Below are positions 43,796 through 52,843 of a stretch of DNA of 64,000 nucleotides, one piece after another. A program made the position numbers and the translations under genes. Location of the stretch: NCBI GenBank assembly GCA_046331625.1, contig JAXLQL010000015.1, positions 62,001-126,000 on the forward strand, read 5' to 3'. The DNA comes from JAXLQL01 sp046331625. Lineage in GTDB: Bacteria; Acidobacteriota; Terriglobia; Bryobacterales; Bryobacteraceae. The notes under the pieces are model-generated. The model was not told the DNA's origin, searched no databases, and saw only the letters and a program-made list of their open reading frames with translations. The stretch's first letter is position 1; every line of letters starts with the position of its first letter.

Positions 43796-45448
43796 ATGCG
43801 CCGAACCCTACTCGCCTCCGCCTTCGCCGGGCTCCTCCTCTTCGCGGACCTCCCCACGCGCTCGCCCTATCCAGGCTTCGTGCGCCTGAAATTCTCCATC
43901 CGCGACGAAGCCGGCCGAGCTACCGCCGCACGAGTCCGCATCACCGATGCCAAAGGCGAATACTGGGCGCCGCTCGGCCATCTCCCGCAGCCCGACCAAT
44001 CCCGCCGCACCGCGGGCGACCTCATCCTCGGCGATGACGAAACCAGTCCGCGCCGTCTCTACGCGTACGTCTATGACGGCCATCAAATCGATCTGCCACC
44101 AGGCGACTACACGCTCGACGCCTCCAAAGGACTCGACTACCGATACGTCCACCAGACCGTATCCATCGCGACGCAATCCACCACCGTGCCGATTCCCCTG
44201 AAGCGCTTCGGCGATTTTGAATCCCGCGGCTGGTACCCCGGTGACACGCACATGCACTTCCCCGATCCCGCCGGCGTGCGATACGAAATGGAAGCCGAAG
44301 GCCTCCGCGTCTGCAGCCTGCTGCTGCTCAAGAGCGGATACAAAGAGCCGCTCCGCCCCGGCAACGGCAACTTCTGGAACGCGGAACATTTCACCGGGAA
44401 ATTGAATCCGGTGAGCGACGCGCGCCATTGGGTCAAGGTCGGCGAAGAGTTCCGGCATGGGCTGCTCGCGCACCTGATCTTTCAGAATCTGAAATCGGTG
44501 GTGTGGCCCGTCAGCGTCGGGCAACTGCGCGAGAACGGCGTGGGCGGATTCGACTGGCCGCTCATGATCCACGCCTGCGATGACGCGCATGCGCAGGGAG
44601 CGCTGGTGACGTGGGCGCACTGGCCCTATCCGTCGATGGAAGCCCCGCTCGACATCGCGCTCGGCCGCGTCGACTCGCTCGACATCCTCACCACCGGCAA
44701 TCCCTTCGAGCACCATCCGATCCTCGTCGACGTGTACAAGATGTTCGGACCCTCCGCCTACTCGCGGCCGCCCATCGAGATGTATTACCACTACTTGAAT
44801 TGCGGCTTCCGCGTCGCCGCTTCGTCCGGGTCCGACAAGATGGCGCTCAATCCGCCCATCGGAAGCGCGCGCACATACGTCAAGACCGCGGGCGCGCTTT
44901 CCTATGATTCGTGGATCGAAGGCATTCGCAAAGGACGCACGTTCATCACTACCGCGCCGCTGCTCGAGTTCAGCGTCAATGGTGCGCAAGCCGGCGACAC
45001 GCTCGCGCTCGCTCCAGGCAAAGCGCGGCTCGCTGTCTCCGCCAAAGCCGTTTCGCAGGAGCCCTACGAAGTGCTCGAGATCCTGGTGAATGGAAAGGTG
45101 GTGCGAACAGCCAAGCCTTCGGGCGACCGCAACGAAGCCGTCATCAACGAGACCATCGAGGTGGAGCGCGGAGGCTGGATCGCCGCCCGCGCCCATGGTC
45201 CCAAGATGCTTCCCTACGGAGCCACCTGGTGGATGATGCCTGTCTTCGCCCACTCATCGCCGATCTATCTCCAGATGCCCGGCCGCCCCGCCGACGCCCG
45301 CGAGTCCGCTCGCGTTCTCCTCGAGCAACTCGGCTACTTCGAGAAGTGGGCCGAGACCAAGGCCGTTTTCCCCACGCCCGAAAACAAGCGAGAAGCCTTG
45401 GCGCTCGCCGCCAAAGCAAGGGCAATCTATGAGCACTTGCGCGAATAA
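43796..45448 (+). CDS. Exported CehA/McbA-family metallohydrolase (PHP-like)
   Basis: 550 residues from the ATG at 43796; the frame is open far upstream through repeats and antisense sequence. Signal peptide MRRTLLASAFAGLLLFA. A beta-rich N-terminal domain (about 25-140) is followed by a PHP-type domain with GWYPGDTHMHF (metal His pair), WAHWPYPSMEA, NCGFRVAASSGSDK and, near the end of the domain, RKGRTFITTAPL. This is the pattern of the CehA/McbA family, named for a carbaryl hydrolase but mostly of unknown substrate. Flanked by compound direct repeats on both sides. Confidence 0.87.
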   Translation: MRRTLLASAFAGLLLFADLPTRSPYPGFVRLKFSIRDEAGRATAARVRITDAKGEYWAPLGHLPQPDQSRRTAGDLILGDDETSPRRLYAYVYDGHQIDLPPGDYTLDASKGLDYRYVHQTVSIATQSTTVPIPLKRFGDFESRGWYPGDTHMHFPDPAGVRYEMEAEGLRVCSLLLLKSGYKEPLRPGNGNFWNAEHFTGKLNPVSDARHWVKVGEEFRHGLLAHLIFQNLKSVVWPVSVGQLRENGVGGFDWPLMIHACDDAHAQGALVTWAHWPYPSMEAPLDIALGRVDSLDILTTGNPFEHHPILVDVYKMFGPSAYSRPPIEMYYHYLNCGFRVAASSGSDKMALNPPIGSARTYVKTAGALSYDSWIEGIRKGRTFITTAPLLEFSVNGAQAGDTLALAPGKARLAVSAKAVSQEPYEVLEILVNGKVVRTAKPSGDRNEAVINETIEVERGGWIAARAHGPKMLPYGATWWMMPVFAHSSPIYLQMPGRPADARESARVLLEQLGYFEKWAETKAVFPTPENKREALALAAKARAIYEHLRE

Positions 45449-45528
45449 CCGCTCGCCCCGGCGTCTTTCGCTGACAACCGAAGTGTCGCTTCCTGTTTCG
45501 TCGCCGGCCGCGAAGAATTCTGCTCTCC

Positions 45529-45672
45529 GTGTAGGGCGGGCTTTAGCCAGGGCGGGACTTCAGTCCCGCTTCCGATGTGGGCACCAGCACTCGAAGGACG
45601 CTTGGTCTCTCGCGATTGCGGCTCCGCCCCGATGTGGGGCAGGCTTTAGCCTGCGCGGGACTTCAGTCCCGC
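45529..45672 (+). repeat. Second compound dispersed repeat, same orientation
   Basis: Units at 45529-45569 and 45633-45672, with an intervening segment clearly related to that at 43640-43700 (shared GATGTGGGCACC and GCGGCTCCGC). Together with 43599-43741 it brackets the metallohydrolase gene as direct repeats of about 143 bases. A degenerate further relative (CTACGCTTCAGCGTG) follows near 45741. The whole gap 45449-45895 holds only these repeats. Confidence 0.85.
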
Positions 45673-45895
45673 TTCCGAGGTGGACGCGTTCGCTCGTAGG
45701 ACGCTCAGTGTCTCGGGATTGCGGCTCCGCCGCCATCTGGCCTACGCTTCAGCGTGCCTGCGCGCACTGCAGCGCTCGCTCCCGGCGCCCTTGCATTCAA
45801 GGCGAAGATAGCGCCAAAGCCAGCTCAATAATGAGCACCCGCGCCAATGACGCGCAGACTCCGAGGCCACCGTCGGTCCTGAATCAGGTGCACCA

Positions 45896-46450
45896 ATGCT
45901 AACCCGCACGAACTCCCGTTGGCTGCTCTGCACCGGATGGGCCCTGGCCGCCTACTTGTTCTTCGCCGCACCTTGGCCGTTCCGTCGCGATCGCCGCGTC
46001 GAGTATGTGTTCCATTCGCCTGCCACAGCCGTAGCGCGAGTGTCCGTCTTGCTTGGCTCGCCGAGTGTGGCAATCGAAGCGCTCGCAGAGACCGGCAAGC
46101 CCACGTTTGCCTCCTGGAGCATCATGCGCGGGGCCAGTCATGTCTGGGTAGGTTGGAGTGCGGATGCATCCCGGATGAGTGTCTTGGTATGCAGCGTCGA
46201 CAGCCAAACAATCGAGCGGTTCTCGCTCGCGTCTTCGCTCGATGCCAATCTACAGAACGCCACCTTCCAGGACTCTGACAATGACTTGATCGCCTCCATT
46301 CGAACCACATTTCCCGCAGAAGAGCGCCTCAGAAAAGCCGCGAGTGCAAGGGACGCGGCGCGCTGGTTCTGCGATGGCTACGGCGCACAGGCCATGGAGG
46401 AGCGATTCAACGGCGCCGGCAAACGCATCGTCCCCAGGCCGCGAGCTCAG
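45896..46450 (+). pseudogene. Hypothetical membrane-anchored protein without its own stop codon, probably truncated
   Basis: From the ATG at 45896, about 185 codons look coding: a signal anchor (WLLCTGWALAAYLFFAAPW), a beta-rich middle (VARVSVLLGSPSVAIEAL, ASHVWVGWSADASRMSVLV) and an acidic helical stretch with an RDAARWFCDGYG motif. The frame then runs, still open, antisense into the convergent hydrolase gene as far as 48511, where it has no protein-like character. A lost 3' end is the simplest reading. Family not recognised. Confidence 0.4.
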
Positions 46451-48688
46451 TTATCGCCGCCAACCCAAGTGCCGCTTCAGGAACTCGTACGTCCCCACCC
46501 CGTGGATCATGTGCGGACCATCGAAGTACTCGATCTCCGTCCGGTTCCCGATCCCGATCTGCGTGTAGAACCGCCTCACCTTGGCGAACTCCGACGACAC
46601 CCACTCGTCGATGCCCACGCCGTCGCGATGCCCGCGTTCCACCATGAACGGCCGCGGCGCGATCAGCATCGCCTGCTCGAAGTAGTTGAACGTGTTGCCG
46701 AGATCGAACTCGAGCATGTCGTACTCTTGCGTGAACATGTAGCTGAACGGCGCGTCATAGCTCGTTACCTTCGACACCCACTCGTTGAAGTCGCCCGAGC
46801 AGATCGAGAGCGCATAGCGCTTCTCCACCGCCGGAACGCGCATCGCGGTCTTGCCGCCATAGGAGAGCCCGTAGAATCCCATGCGCTTCGGGTCCACGAA
46901 CGGCTGCGTCTCGAGCCAGTCGAGAATGCGCGCGTGCTGGCCGATGATGAAGCTGAACAGCGAAAGCTTCACCGGATTCCCTTTGCGCATCAGCGTCCGA
47001 AACACGTCCAGCCCGATGTAAGGATTCTGCGGCGCGAACACGATGAAGCCCTGCTCGGCCATCGCGGCGGCGAACTTCGCGTAGATCTGTCCGTTGCGCG
47101 GGTCCTTCGGATCCACCAGAAACTCCGGCCGCCCTTCCAGCCCGTGCTGCGCCACCACCACCGGACGCCGCTCGCCACGCTTCAGATCCTTGGGCAACAG
47201 CAAAATGCCCGACGCGTAGACATCGCCCCACACTGGGATCACGACGTCATAACCGGTGAACTTCGGCGTGTCGTAACTCTTGCGCGTCTCCGCTTTCAAG
47301 GCCTCGGAAGCCGGCGGCATCTTGCCTTGCACCTCGGTCCAGAACGAATCGCGATACGGCTCCACCGTGGCGGCGAACGTCTCGAGATTCGTGCGATCGA
47401 GTCGCGCAAAGTACTCTTTGCGGCGAAGCTCGCTCGCGCGCATCAACACCTGCGTGTGGTCGACCATCTGGCGGAACTGCCGCTCCACGCGACCCTCCAC
47501 GCGCCGGTGCAGGCGCATGTTCTGCGCGCGGCCGAGACCGGTGGTCACGTTGAGAGATCGCAGGAACCCATCGAGCGTATCCGCCGCCCCCGGACCGCCT
47601 TCCACCAACACCGCCTTCGGATGGAACCGGCTCGCGCGTTCGAACTCCGCCCGCACTACAGCCGCATCCGGTGTCACGATGCGCCCCACCGGAGCTGCGC
47701 CTCGACGGCCATCGCGCTCCGGCGGCGGACCCGTCACCTTCGGATGCGGCGAAGCCTCCACGATCAACGCCCGCGGCGCGATGAGTCCCGCCAACTCCGC
47801 ATCGCCCCAAGTCTCGAGTTGCGACCAGATGTTGCGATAGATCGGCTCCGTCCACACAACGGACTCGCGCTTCTGGAAATAGCCGCTTACCACCGTAGCC
47901 GCGATGCGCGTATCGAGCGCGGAAGCGAACAGCGCGAGCAAGCCTCCTTCGCCGTATCCGATCACGCCCATGGGCAGCTTCGGATCGAGCTTCGAAAACC
48001 AATCCACCGCCGCGTGGATCTTCTGGACCTCGTAGCCGATGATGTGACGGCCCATCTCGTACGCCATGCGATACACGAACTCGCGATGCGGCTGGTTGGT
48101 GTAGCGCACAGCCGGGTTTCCGGAGAACTCATCGTTGCGATCCAGCACGTAGGGGACGAGCACCAGGCAACCGCTCTCGGCGAGACGCCGCGCGAACTGC
48201 TGCTCGGGCGGGACGCCGGGCGCGAGACCTGCGAGCATCTCCGGGGTCCAATCGGCGTCGGGCACGGCGACCACATACGCCTTGGCGCCATTACGCGGAC
48301 GAAGCAGAAGGCCTTCTCCCTCGATACCGTTGATCGCGGGCCACCTCACAGCGAGTGCTTCGAACGAGTCCGCCTCACCGATCACGGCCGAGTGCGCGAG
48401 CGTCCCATCGAGCGTGAGCGAGTCGAAGCGAACCCGCTGATCGACGGCGCCGATCAGCTTTCGCAGCCGTTGCCGCGACTCCGCTGTTGGCGCGGGCCGC
48501 CGCGTAGCTGAGGAGCCGAGCCGATCGAGAAGATAGCGGTCGATCGAGGCGACCATGTCCATCGCGAGGTCGCCTTGACGCGAGAGGGGTGCGGTTCCGG
48601 GTAGCGGCTGCGCGTGCAGCCGCGCGACCAACGGGAGTAGCGCGACCGCTACGGCAGCACGCCGGAGCCAGCCGGAAGAATCAACCAT
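46451..48688 (-). CDS. Exported tandem alpha/beta-hydrolase, dienelactone/acetyl-xylan-esterase type
   Basis: 745 residues with a signal peptide (residues about 8-27, ending RLHAQ). Two alpha/beta-hydrolase modules: the first (about 120-330) has the nucleophile elbow as GVIGYGEGGLLA, with Glu where Ser belongs; the second (about 430-740) has GFYGLSYGGKTA with the Ser in place, and a terminal FDGPHMIHG carrying the likely His. Thus the C-terminal module is the probable enzyme and the N-terminal one may be structural. Likely an ester hydrolase acting on plant polymers. Confidence 0.8.
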   Translation of the reverse strand: MVDSSGWLRRAAVAVALLPLVARLHAQPLPGTAPLSRQGDLAMDMVASIDRYLLDRLGSSATRRPAPTAESRQRLRKLIGAVDQRVRFDSLTLDGTLAHSAVIGEADSFEALAVRWPAINGIEGEGLLLRPRNGAKAYVVAVPDADWTPEMLAGLAPGVPPEQQFARRLAESGCLVLVPYVLDRNDEFSGNPAVRYTNQPHREFVYRMAYEMGRHIIGYEVQKIHAAVDWFSKLDPKLPMGVIGYGEGGLLALFASALDTRIAATVVSGYFQKRESVVWTEPIYRNIWSQLETWGDAELAGLIAPRALIVEASPHPKVTGPPPERDGRRGAAPVGRIVTPDAAVVRAEFERASRFHPKAVLVEGGPGAADTLDGFLRSLNVTTGLGRAQNMRLHRRVEGRVERQFRQMVDHTQVLMRASELRRKEYFARLDRTNLETFAATVEPYRDSFWTEVQGKMPPASEALKAETRKSYDTPKFTGYDVVIPVWGDVYASGILLLPKDLKRGERRPVVVAQHGLEGRPEFLVDPKDPRNGQIYAKFAAAMAEQGFIVFAPQNPYIGLDVFRTLMRKGNPVKLSLFSFIIGQHARILDWLETQPFVDPKRMGFYGLSYGGKTAMRVPAVEKRYALSICSGDFNEWVSKVTSYDAPFSYMFTQEYDMLEFDLGNTFNYFEQAMLIAPRPFMVERGHRDGVGIDEWVSSEFAKVRRFYTQIGIGNRTEIEYFDGPHMIHGVGTYEFLKRHLGWRR

Positions 48689-48715
48689 TGTCCGATTGTA
48701 TTACCGGCTTTGCCA

Positions 48716-48755
48716 TGTGGGGCAGGCTTCAGCCTGCGCGGGACTTCAGTCCCGC
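48716..48755 (+). repeat. Dispersed double-hairpin repeat, single unit
   Basis: TGTGGGGCAGGCTTCAGCC then GCGGGACTTCAGTCCCGC, the same unit as at 43701-43741, in the 74-base gap between the hydrolase start and the end of the inositol oxygenase gene. Confidence 0.85.
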
Positions 48756-48762
48756 CACTGAC

Positions 48763-49617
48763 CTACCACTGCAACTGGCCAGGCAAGAACTCGTCGACCA
48801 GTTCCTCATAGAAGGGCTTCAACTCAGCCATGTTCGGCGCCGAATCGCTCTTCGAATACAGATCGAACGGGTTGAACTTGCGCACCCAGGCGAACATCTC
48901 GCGATCATGGTCGTTCATCAGGTGCTGATACGCGCCTTCGCGATGCGCCGGATAGAACGAGTGATAGCGGACCATGTAGAGCGCGGGTTCGGGCAGATAC
49001 GGCTTCACCACGTGATAGAGGTACTCGTCGTGGCCCCACGACATGTCCACCTTGTCGAGTCCGCAGCCGCGCTCGTAGACGCCGCATTCGGCTTGCAACT
49101 CAGGGATCTTGGAATCGGGATTGTCGCGGAAGTATTGATGGAACACGATCGTGTCTGACCACGCGCATCCCACCGGGAACGTATCGCCCACCACGGCCCA
49201 CTGTTCCTCGCCGAACAGGCACAGCACTTTGCCGAGGTCATGAATGAACCCCGCGAGGATCATCCATCGCGGATGCCCGGCCTTGCGAATCGCCTCGGCC
49301 GTCTGGAGGTTGTGCGCGATCTGCGAAAGGTCCGTGTCGGGATCGCTGTCGTCCACCAGCTTCTCGAGCTTGTCCATCGCTTCCCAAACGCTCATCTTGC
49401 ATTTGCGCAGCGGCAGGTACTCGGCCTGCTTGCCTTTGACGAAATCGCGAGTCTGGAGCGTGTGGTTGAGCTTATAGAAATCCTTCACCACCTGCGGCGA
49501 AGAGTCGTCGTAGACGCGGAACTCTTCCTTCTTGCGGTCGGCGCGATAGCGGGCCTTGACGAAGTCGTCCCATTGGTCGAGCCTATCGAGAGGTCCTCCC
49601 TGCAACTGTGTACCCAT
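48763..49617 (-). CDS. myo-Inositol oxygenase (MIOX), eukaryote-type
   Basis: 284 residues, close to the about 285 of animal MIOX. All diiron ligands can be placed: His in SQIAHNLQTAEAIR, the HD pair in GFIHDLGKVL, His in MSWGHDEYLYHV, His in RYHSFYPAH and Asp in FNPFDLYSK; the WPVGCAWS-like FPVGCAWSDTIVFHQYF segment is also typical. It cleaves myo-inositol with O2 to D-glucuronate. The enzyme is common in eukaryotes and known from few bacteria. No inositol transporter or uronate genes are adjacent. Confidence 0.95.
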   Translation of the reverse strand: MGTQLQGGPLDRLDQWDDFVKARYRADRKKEEFRVYDDSSPQVVKDFYKLNHTLQTRDFVKGKQAEYLPLRKCKMSVWEAMDKLEKLVDDSDPDTDLSQIAHNLQTAEAIRKAGHPRWMILAGFIHDLGKVLCLFGEEQWAVVGDTFPVGCAWSDTIVFHQYFRDNPDSKIPELQAECGVYERGCGLDKVDMSWGHDEYLYHVVKPYLPEPALYMVRYHSFYPAHREGAYQHLMNDHDREMFAWVRKFNPFDLYSKSDSAPNMAELKPFYEELVDEFLPGQLQW

Positions 49618-49665
49618 ATGTCTCTACGCTACCACCCTCTGCGCCTGGCCGCATTCAGCACTGGC

Positions 49666-49674
49666 TGGTATAAT
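49666..49674 (+). promoter_or_regulatory. Extended -10 promoter element upstream of the HAD-IIA gene
   Basis: TGGTATAAT is a perfect extended -10 (TGnTATAAT). No clear -35 hexamer is present, as expected for this class. Transcription would start near 49681, giving a leader of about 113 bases with an AAGGAG at 49775-49780, rather far (13 bases) from the ATG. Confidence 0.5.
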
Positions 49675-49793
49675 GAAGCTAGCCTCGTAGCCTCTCTCAT
49701 CCCGTCAGTTCTTGACCCGTCACGATCGAGCGCTCTTCCTGTCATTGGGTTGCAATCGGAGCCTGAAATACTCGAAGGAGTTCCACAAACAAT

Positions 49794-50573
49794 ATGAAGC
49801 ACGGTTATCTCATTGATATGGACGGTGTGATTTATCGCGGCTCGGAAGCCATTCCGGGCGCCGCGGAATTCATCCGTCATTTGCAGTCGGAGGCAATTCC
49901 TTTCCTGTTCCTCACCAACAACTCGGCCTACACGCCGCGTGACGTGGTGGTGAAGCTGGCCAAGTTCGACATCCACACTACGCAAGATCACGTCTACACG
50001 TCCGCGATGGCTACCGCCGAGTGGCTCCATCGCCAGAAGCGCAAAGGCACGGCGTTCGTGATTGGCGAGGGCGGCCTGCTCCCCGCGCTCAACGAAATCG
50101 ACTACGCCATCACGCGCGATCAGCCCGACTATGTCGTAGTGGGCGAAGGGCGCGTGCTCAACTTCGAGATGGCCGAGCAGGCGCACCGCTTCATCGCCGA
50201 AGGCGCGCATCTCGTCTCGACTAATTCCGACACCTGGTGCCCCACCGACAATGGACCCCGTCCCGGTTGCGGCGCCATCGTGGCCATGCTCGAGTCCGCA
50301 ACAGGGCGCAAGGCGTATCACGTGGGCAAGCCGAATCCGTTCATGATGCGAGCCGCGCGCAAGCGCATCGGCCTCGCCACTGACGAAGTCACCATGATCG
50401 GCGACACCATGGACACCGACATCCGTGGAGCCACCGATCTCGGCTTCCGCAGCATCCTGGTGCTGACCGGGTCCACCACGCGCGCCTCGCTGCGCGAGTA
50501 TCCGTACGCGCCCACCGAAGTGGTGGAATCGATCGCCGAGCTGATCCCGGAAGCGGCGTTGGCCGCGGCGTGA
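49794..50573 (+). CDS. HAD-IIA-family phosphatase, NagD-like
   Basis: 259 residues. Motif I IDMDGVIYRG at residues 7-16, motif II in FLTNNSAYTPRD, a C2A-type cap, the motif III lysine in HVGKPNPFMM and motif IV in MIGDTMDTDIRGA. The family removes phosphate from nucleotides or sugar phosphates (NagD acts on UMP/GMP). Cytoplasmic. Preceded by an extended -10 promoter element; followed 3 bases later by the end of a disrupted gene on the other strand. Confidence 0.92.
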   Translation: MKHGYLIDMDGVIYRGSEAIPGAAEFIRHLQSEAIPFLFLTNNSAYTPRDVVVKLAKFDIHTTQDHVYTSAMATAEWLHRQKRKGTAFVIGEGGLLPALNEIDYAITRDQPDYVVVGEGRVLNFEMAEQAHRFIAEGAHLVSTNSDTWCPTDNGPRPGCGAIVAMLESATGRKAYHVGKPNPFMMRAARKRIGLATDEVTMIGDTMDTDIRGATDLGFRSILVLTGSTTRASLREYPYAPTEVVESIAELIPEAALAAA

Positions 50574-50663
50574 GTCCTACGCCACTGAGAGCACGTTGGA
50601 AGTGACGAACAGGTTCCGCGACCGGAACGCTGCCGGACTCTCGAGCAACAAACATGCGCGCAT

Positions 50664-52117
50664 TGAGGTGGACCCCATCGGTTGGACAAAAAAATCGACG
50701 TCCTTAGATGGTGGCGCGGGGAAAGGGTGAGGCGGTCGTGGGACCGCCGTTCACTCCGGACTTGCACGGCGCTCGAGTTCCATCCCTGGAGAGCTCTATC
50801 CTCCGGGCAAGCAAATTGATTGTACGGGAGTGGCGGAAAATTGCAAGGGCAAAATGCAGCCAACCCGTCCACTCTGGTCCAAAGCGGTAAATCCCAGGGG
50901 GTTTGGGGGACAGCGTCCCCCATCAAGTCAAAGTCTCCTTCCTTTTGCGTTTGTGTGGGAACAGGTCGGCTGGCGTTTGATAGCCGAGCGCCTGGTGTGG
51001 CCGCTGGTAGTTGTAGAAATGAAAGTAGGAGCCGAGGGCCGCATGGAGTTCGGCTCCGTCCTGGAAGTCGCCGGGGTAGACGAGTTCGTACTTGAGCGAG
51101 CGCCACAGCCGTTCGATGAAGACGTTGTCCAGTGCCCGCCCGCGGCCATCCATGCTGATCGCGATCTGGCGCTGCAGTAACGGTTGGAGGAACTGCGGCG
51201 AGGTGAACTGCGCACCTTGGTCGGAGTTGAAAATGTCGGGCTGGCCGAAGGCGAAGGCAGCTTCCAGGGCGGTGAGGCAGAAGCTGATGTCCAGGGTGCT
51301 GGAAACTTCCAACTCAGTACGTAGCGGCTGTACCAGTCCATGACGGCCACCAGGTAGAGGAAGCCTCCCCCGCATCGGGAGATAGGTAATATCGGTGCTC
51401 CAGACCTGGTTCGGCTTGTCGATCGTCACGCCGCGCAGCAGGTAAGGATACACCTGGTGGCCGGTGCCGGACGGCTCAGGTTGGGTTTGGGGTAGTGTGC
51501 TTCGATACCGAGAATGCGCATCCCAGCCGCTGCACGCGCTTCCGGTTCACGCCCAGCTCGACGGCCAGCTTTCGGCTGCCGTAGAAGGGCCGCAGCATGT
51601 ACAATTCGTCGAGTTGCCGCAACAGCTTCAGGTTCTCGGCGCTCTCCGGCTGCGGCTGGTGATAGTAGGTCGAACGCGCCAGCCCTAGCAATTCGCACTG
51701 CCGCTGCACGGTCAACCGGGAATGTTCGGTGTCGATCCATGGCCGTTTGTCCTCAGCCGAGGCCGCCTCTTTTTTGAGAAAGTCCAACTCCACTTTCAGT
51801 TGGCCGATCTGCTTGTACAGTTCGTCCTTCTCGGCCTCGGCTTGCTGTCGCAATTGGTCACGGCCATTGCCGAACACGTCGGGCAATCCGGCCAACGCTT
51901 GCTTCTTCCACCCTCCGACCTGCGTTGGGTGCACGCCAAACATCTGTGCGATCTGCACCGTCGTCTTGTGTCCTTTGATCGCTTCCACCGCTACCTTGGC
52001 CTTCAGGCTCGGCGGATGATTCTTGCGGGTTCTGGGCATCGGATCTCCTTATTCTCCATGCCCGCACACCATCTAACAAGGGGCCTGTTTTTTGTCCAAG
52101 AAATGGGGTCCACCACA
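50664..52117 (-). mobile_element. IS3-family insertion sequence, decayed, 1454 bp
   Basis: Ends read 5'-TGAGGTGGACCCCAT at the left and the complement of TGTGGTGGACCCCAT at the right, an imperfect terminal inverted repeat with the IS3-type TG..CA tips; a second matched block (TTAGATGGTG) lies about 40 bases further in at both ends. A 3-bp duplication CAT (50661-50663 and 52118-52120) flanks it, the size expected for IS3. The element is inserted in the gene at 50577-52372. The region 50700-50920 within it is non-coding. Confidence 0.9.
50923..52039 (-). pseudogene. IS3-family transposase (OrfA/OrfB) with several frameshifts
   Basis: OrfA starts at the ATG at 52039 (MPRTRKNHPPSLKAKVAVEA, an HTH protein) and runs in one frame into the start of OrfB (DTEHSRLTVQRQCELLG) to about 51525, then shifts: VQRL continues as MRILGIEAHYPKP in another frame. 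A further shift near 51450 and more between 51380 and 51300 (DITYLPMRG, MDWYSRYVLSW, STLDISFC) break the integrase core before its intact end (FNSDQGAQF ... ERLWRSLKYE ... YNYQRPHQAL) at 50923. The DDE residues are spread over frames, so no active enzyme can be made. Confidence 0.85.
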
Positions 52118-52427
52118 CATGGCCGGTCCGGGACTCGAAAACCACGGCGTTCGCAGGTAACGCTCGGGCCGGTCCGCCCACTCGGGCCGCGAGGCTCCGA
52201 TGCGGCGCGAGAGCATGGATGCAGTGGCGGCAAGGTAGGCGTCGAAGACATCGCCCTGATCGAAGACCCCGGCCCTCAGTTGCGGTTCTTCGATCAGCAT
52301 TTCGGCTGATTGGCGAATTTCGAACTCGTGGAGGAAGTCAGCGAGGTTGTACGAAGCTTCGTCATGCTCCATTCGGCAACTTCAGCCAGCGAGTGGGGGC
52401 GGCGGCTTGGCCCCGGGTCCCGCGGAA

Positions 52428-52787
52428 TCACGCTGGACCGCCCGTCTGTCCCGTGCCGCGGCTCGCCCGCAAGGCTGCGAGTTCCACTTTCGCATTGATC
52501 GCGAGAAGGTACGCCGCCGCCGGAGCCTGCACTCGCAGATTGGGCAGGTCGAGGCCGTCCAACTCCCGAAACGCAGCCTTCTCTGAGACGAATCCTTTCG
52601 CGCCTCTTGCCTTACGATGTCTACCGGAGCGAAGATCGCATCGACATCCCTTTGTCGACTGCCGAGCCTGAAATCCGAGCACTAGCGCGGTCCCACCGAG
52701 CAGGCTGATTTCGTCAACAACACCGTGTTGCGCCAACTTCTCCGACAACCGGCCGAATGCCTCGAGAATCATGTCGCGATCGAGCAT
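52428..52787 (-). pseudogene. Decayed DUF6036-like nucleotidyltransferase
   Basis: Starts normally from the ATG at 52787: MILEAFGRLSEKLAQHG, EISLLGGTALVL. After RQSTK the expected DVDAIFAPVDIV, with the metal-binding DxD, is present but in a shifted frame; the frame then returns at KGFVSEKAAFRELDGLDLPNL after loss of the segment that normally lies between, and the C-terminal part is missing. Thus at least one frameshift and deletions have removed the active site. The family are nucleotidyltransferases seen in toxin-antitoxin-like operons (from memory). Confidence 0.7.
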
Positions 52788-52843
52788 CGTACTCCGCTGA
52801 CTAATCTAGCATCGCCTCGAGTAGCTATACTCGGGCTTGCCCC

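Larger units (their letters stand above)
50577..52372 (-). pseudogene. Partner of the nucleotidyltransferase, split by an IS3-family insertion
   Basis: The 5' part (52372-52118) codes MEHDEASYNLADFLHEFEI through FSSPGPAM; the 3' part (50663-50577) codes ACLLLESPAAFRSRN and FVTSNVLSVA then TAG. Removing the IS and one copy of the 3-bp duplication joins them in frame into a protein of about 111 residues. It follows the decayed nucleotidyltransferase gene on the same strand; I recall this small family next to DUF6036-type nucleotidyltransferases, an arrangement typical of toxin-antitoxin-like pairs. Function unknown; the gene is inactive here. Confidence 0.7.

Noticed and set aside
46451..48511. 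Continuation of the plus-strand frame from 45896 across the hydrolase gene
   Set aside because: Beyond 46450 the translation is His/Arg-rich and repeats the antisense pattern of the real minus-strand gene.
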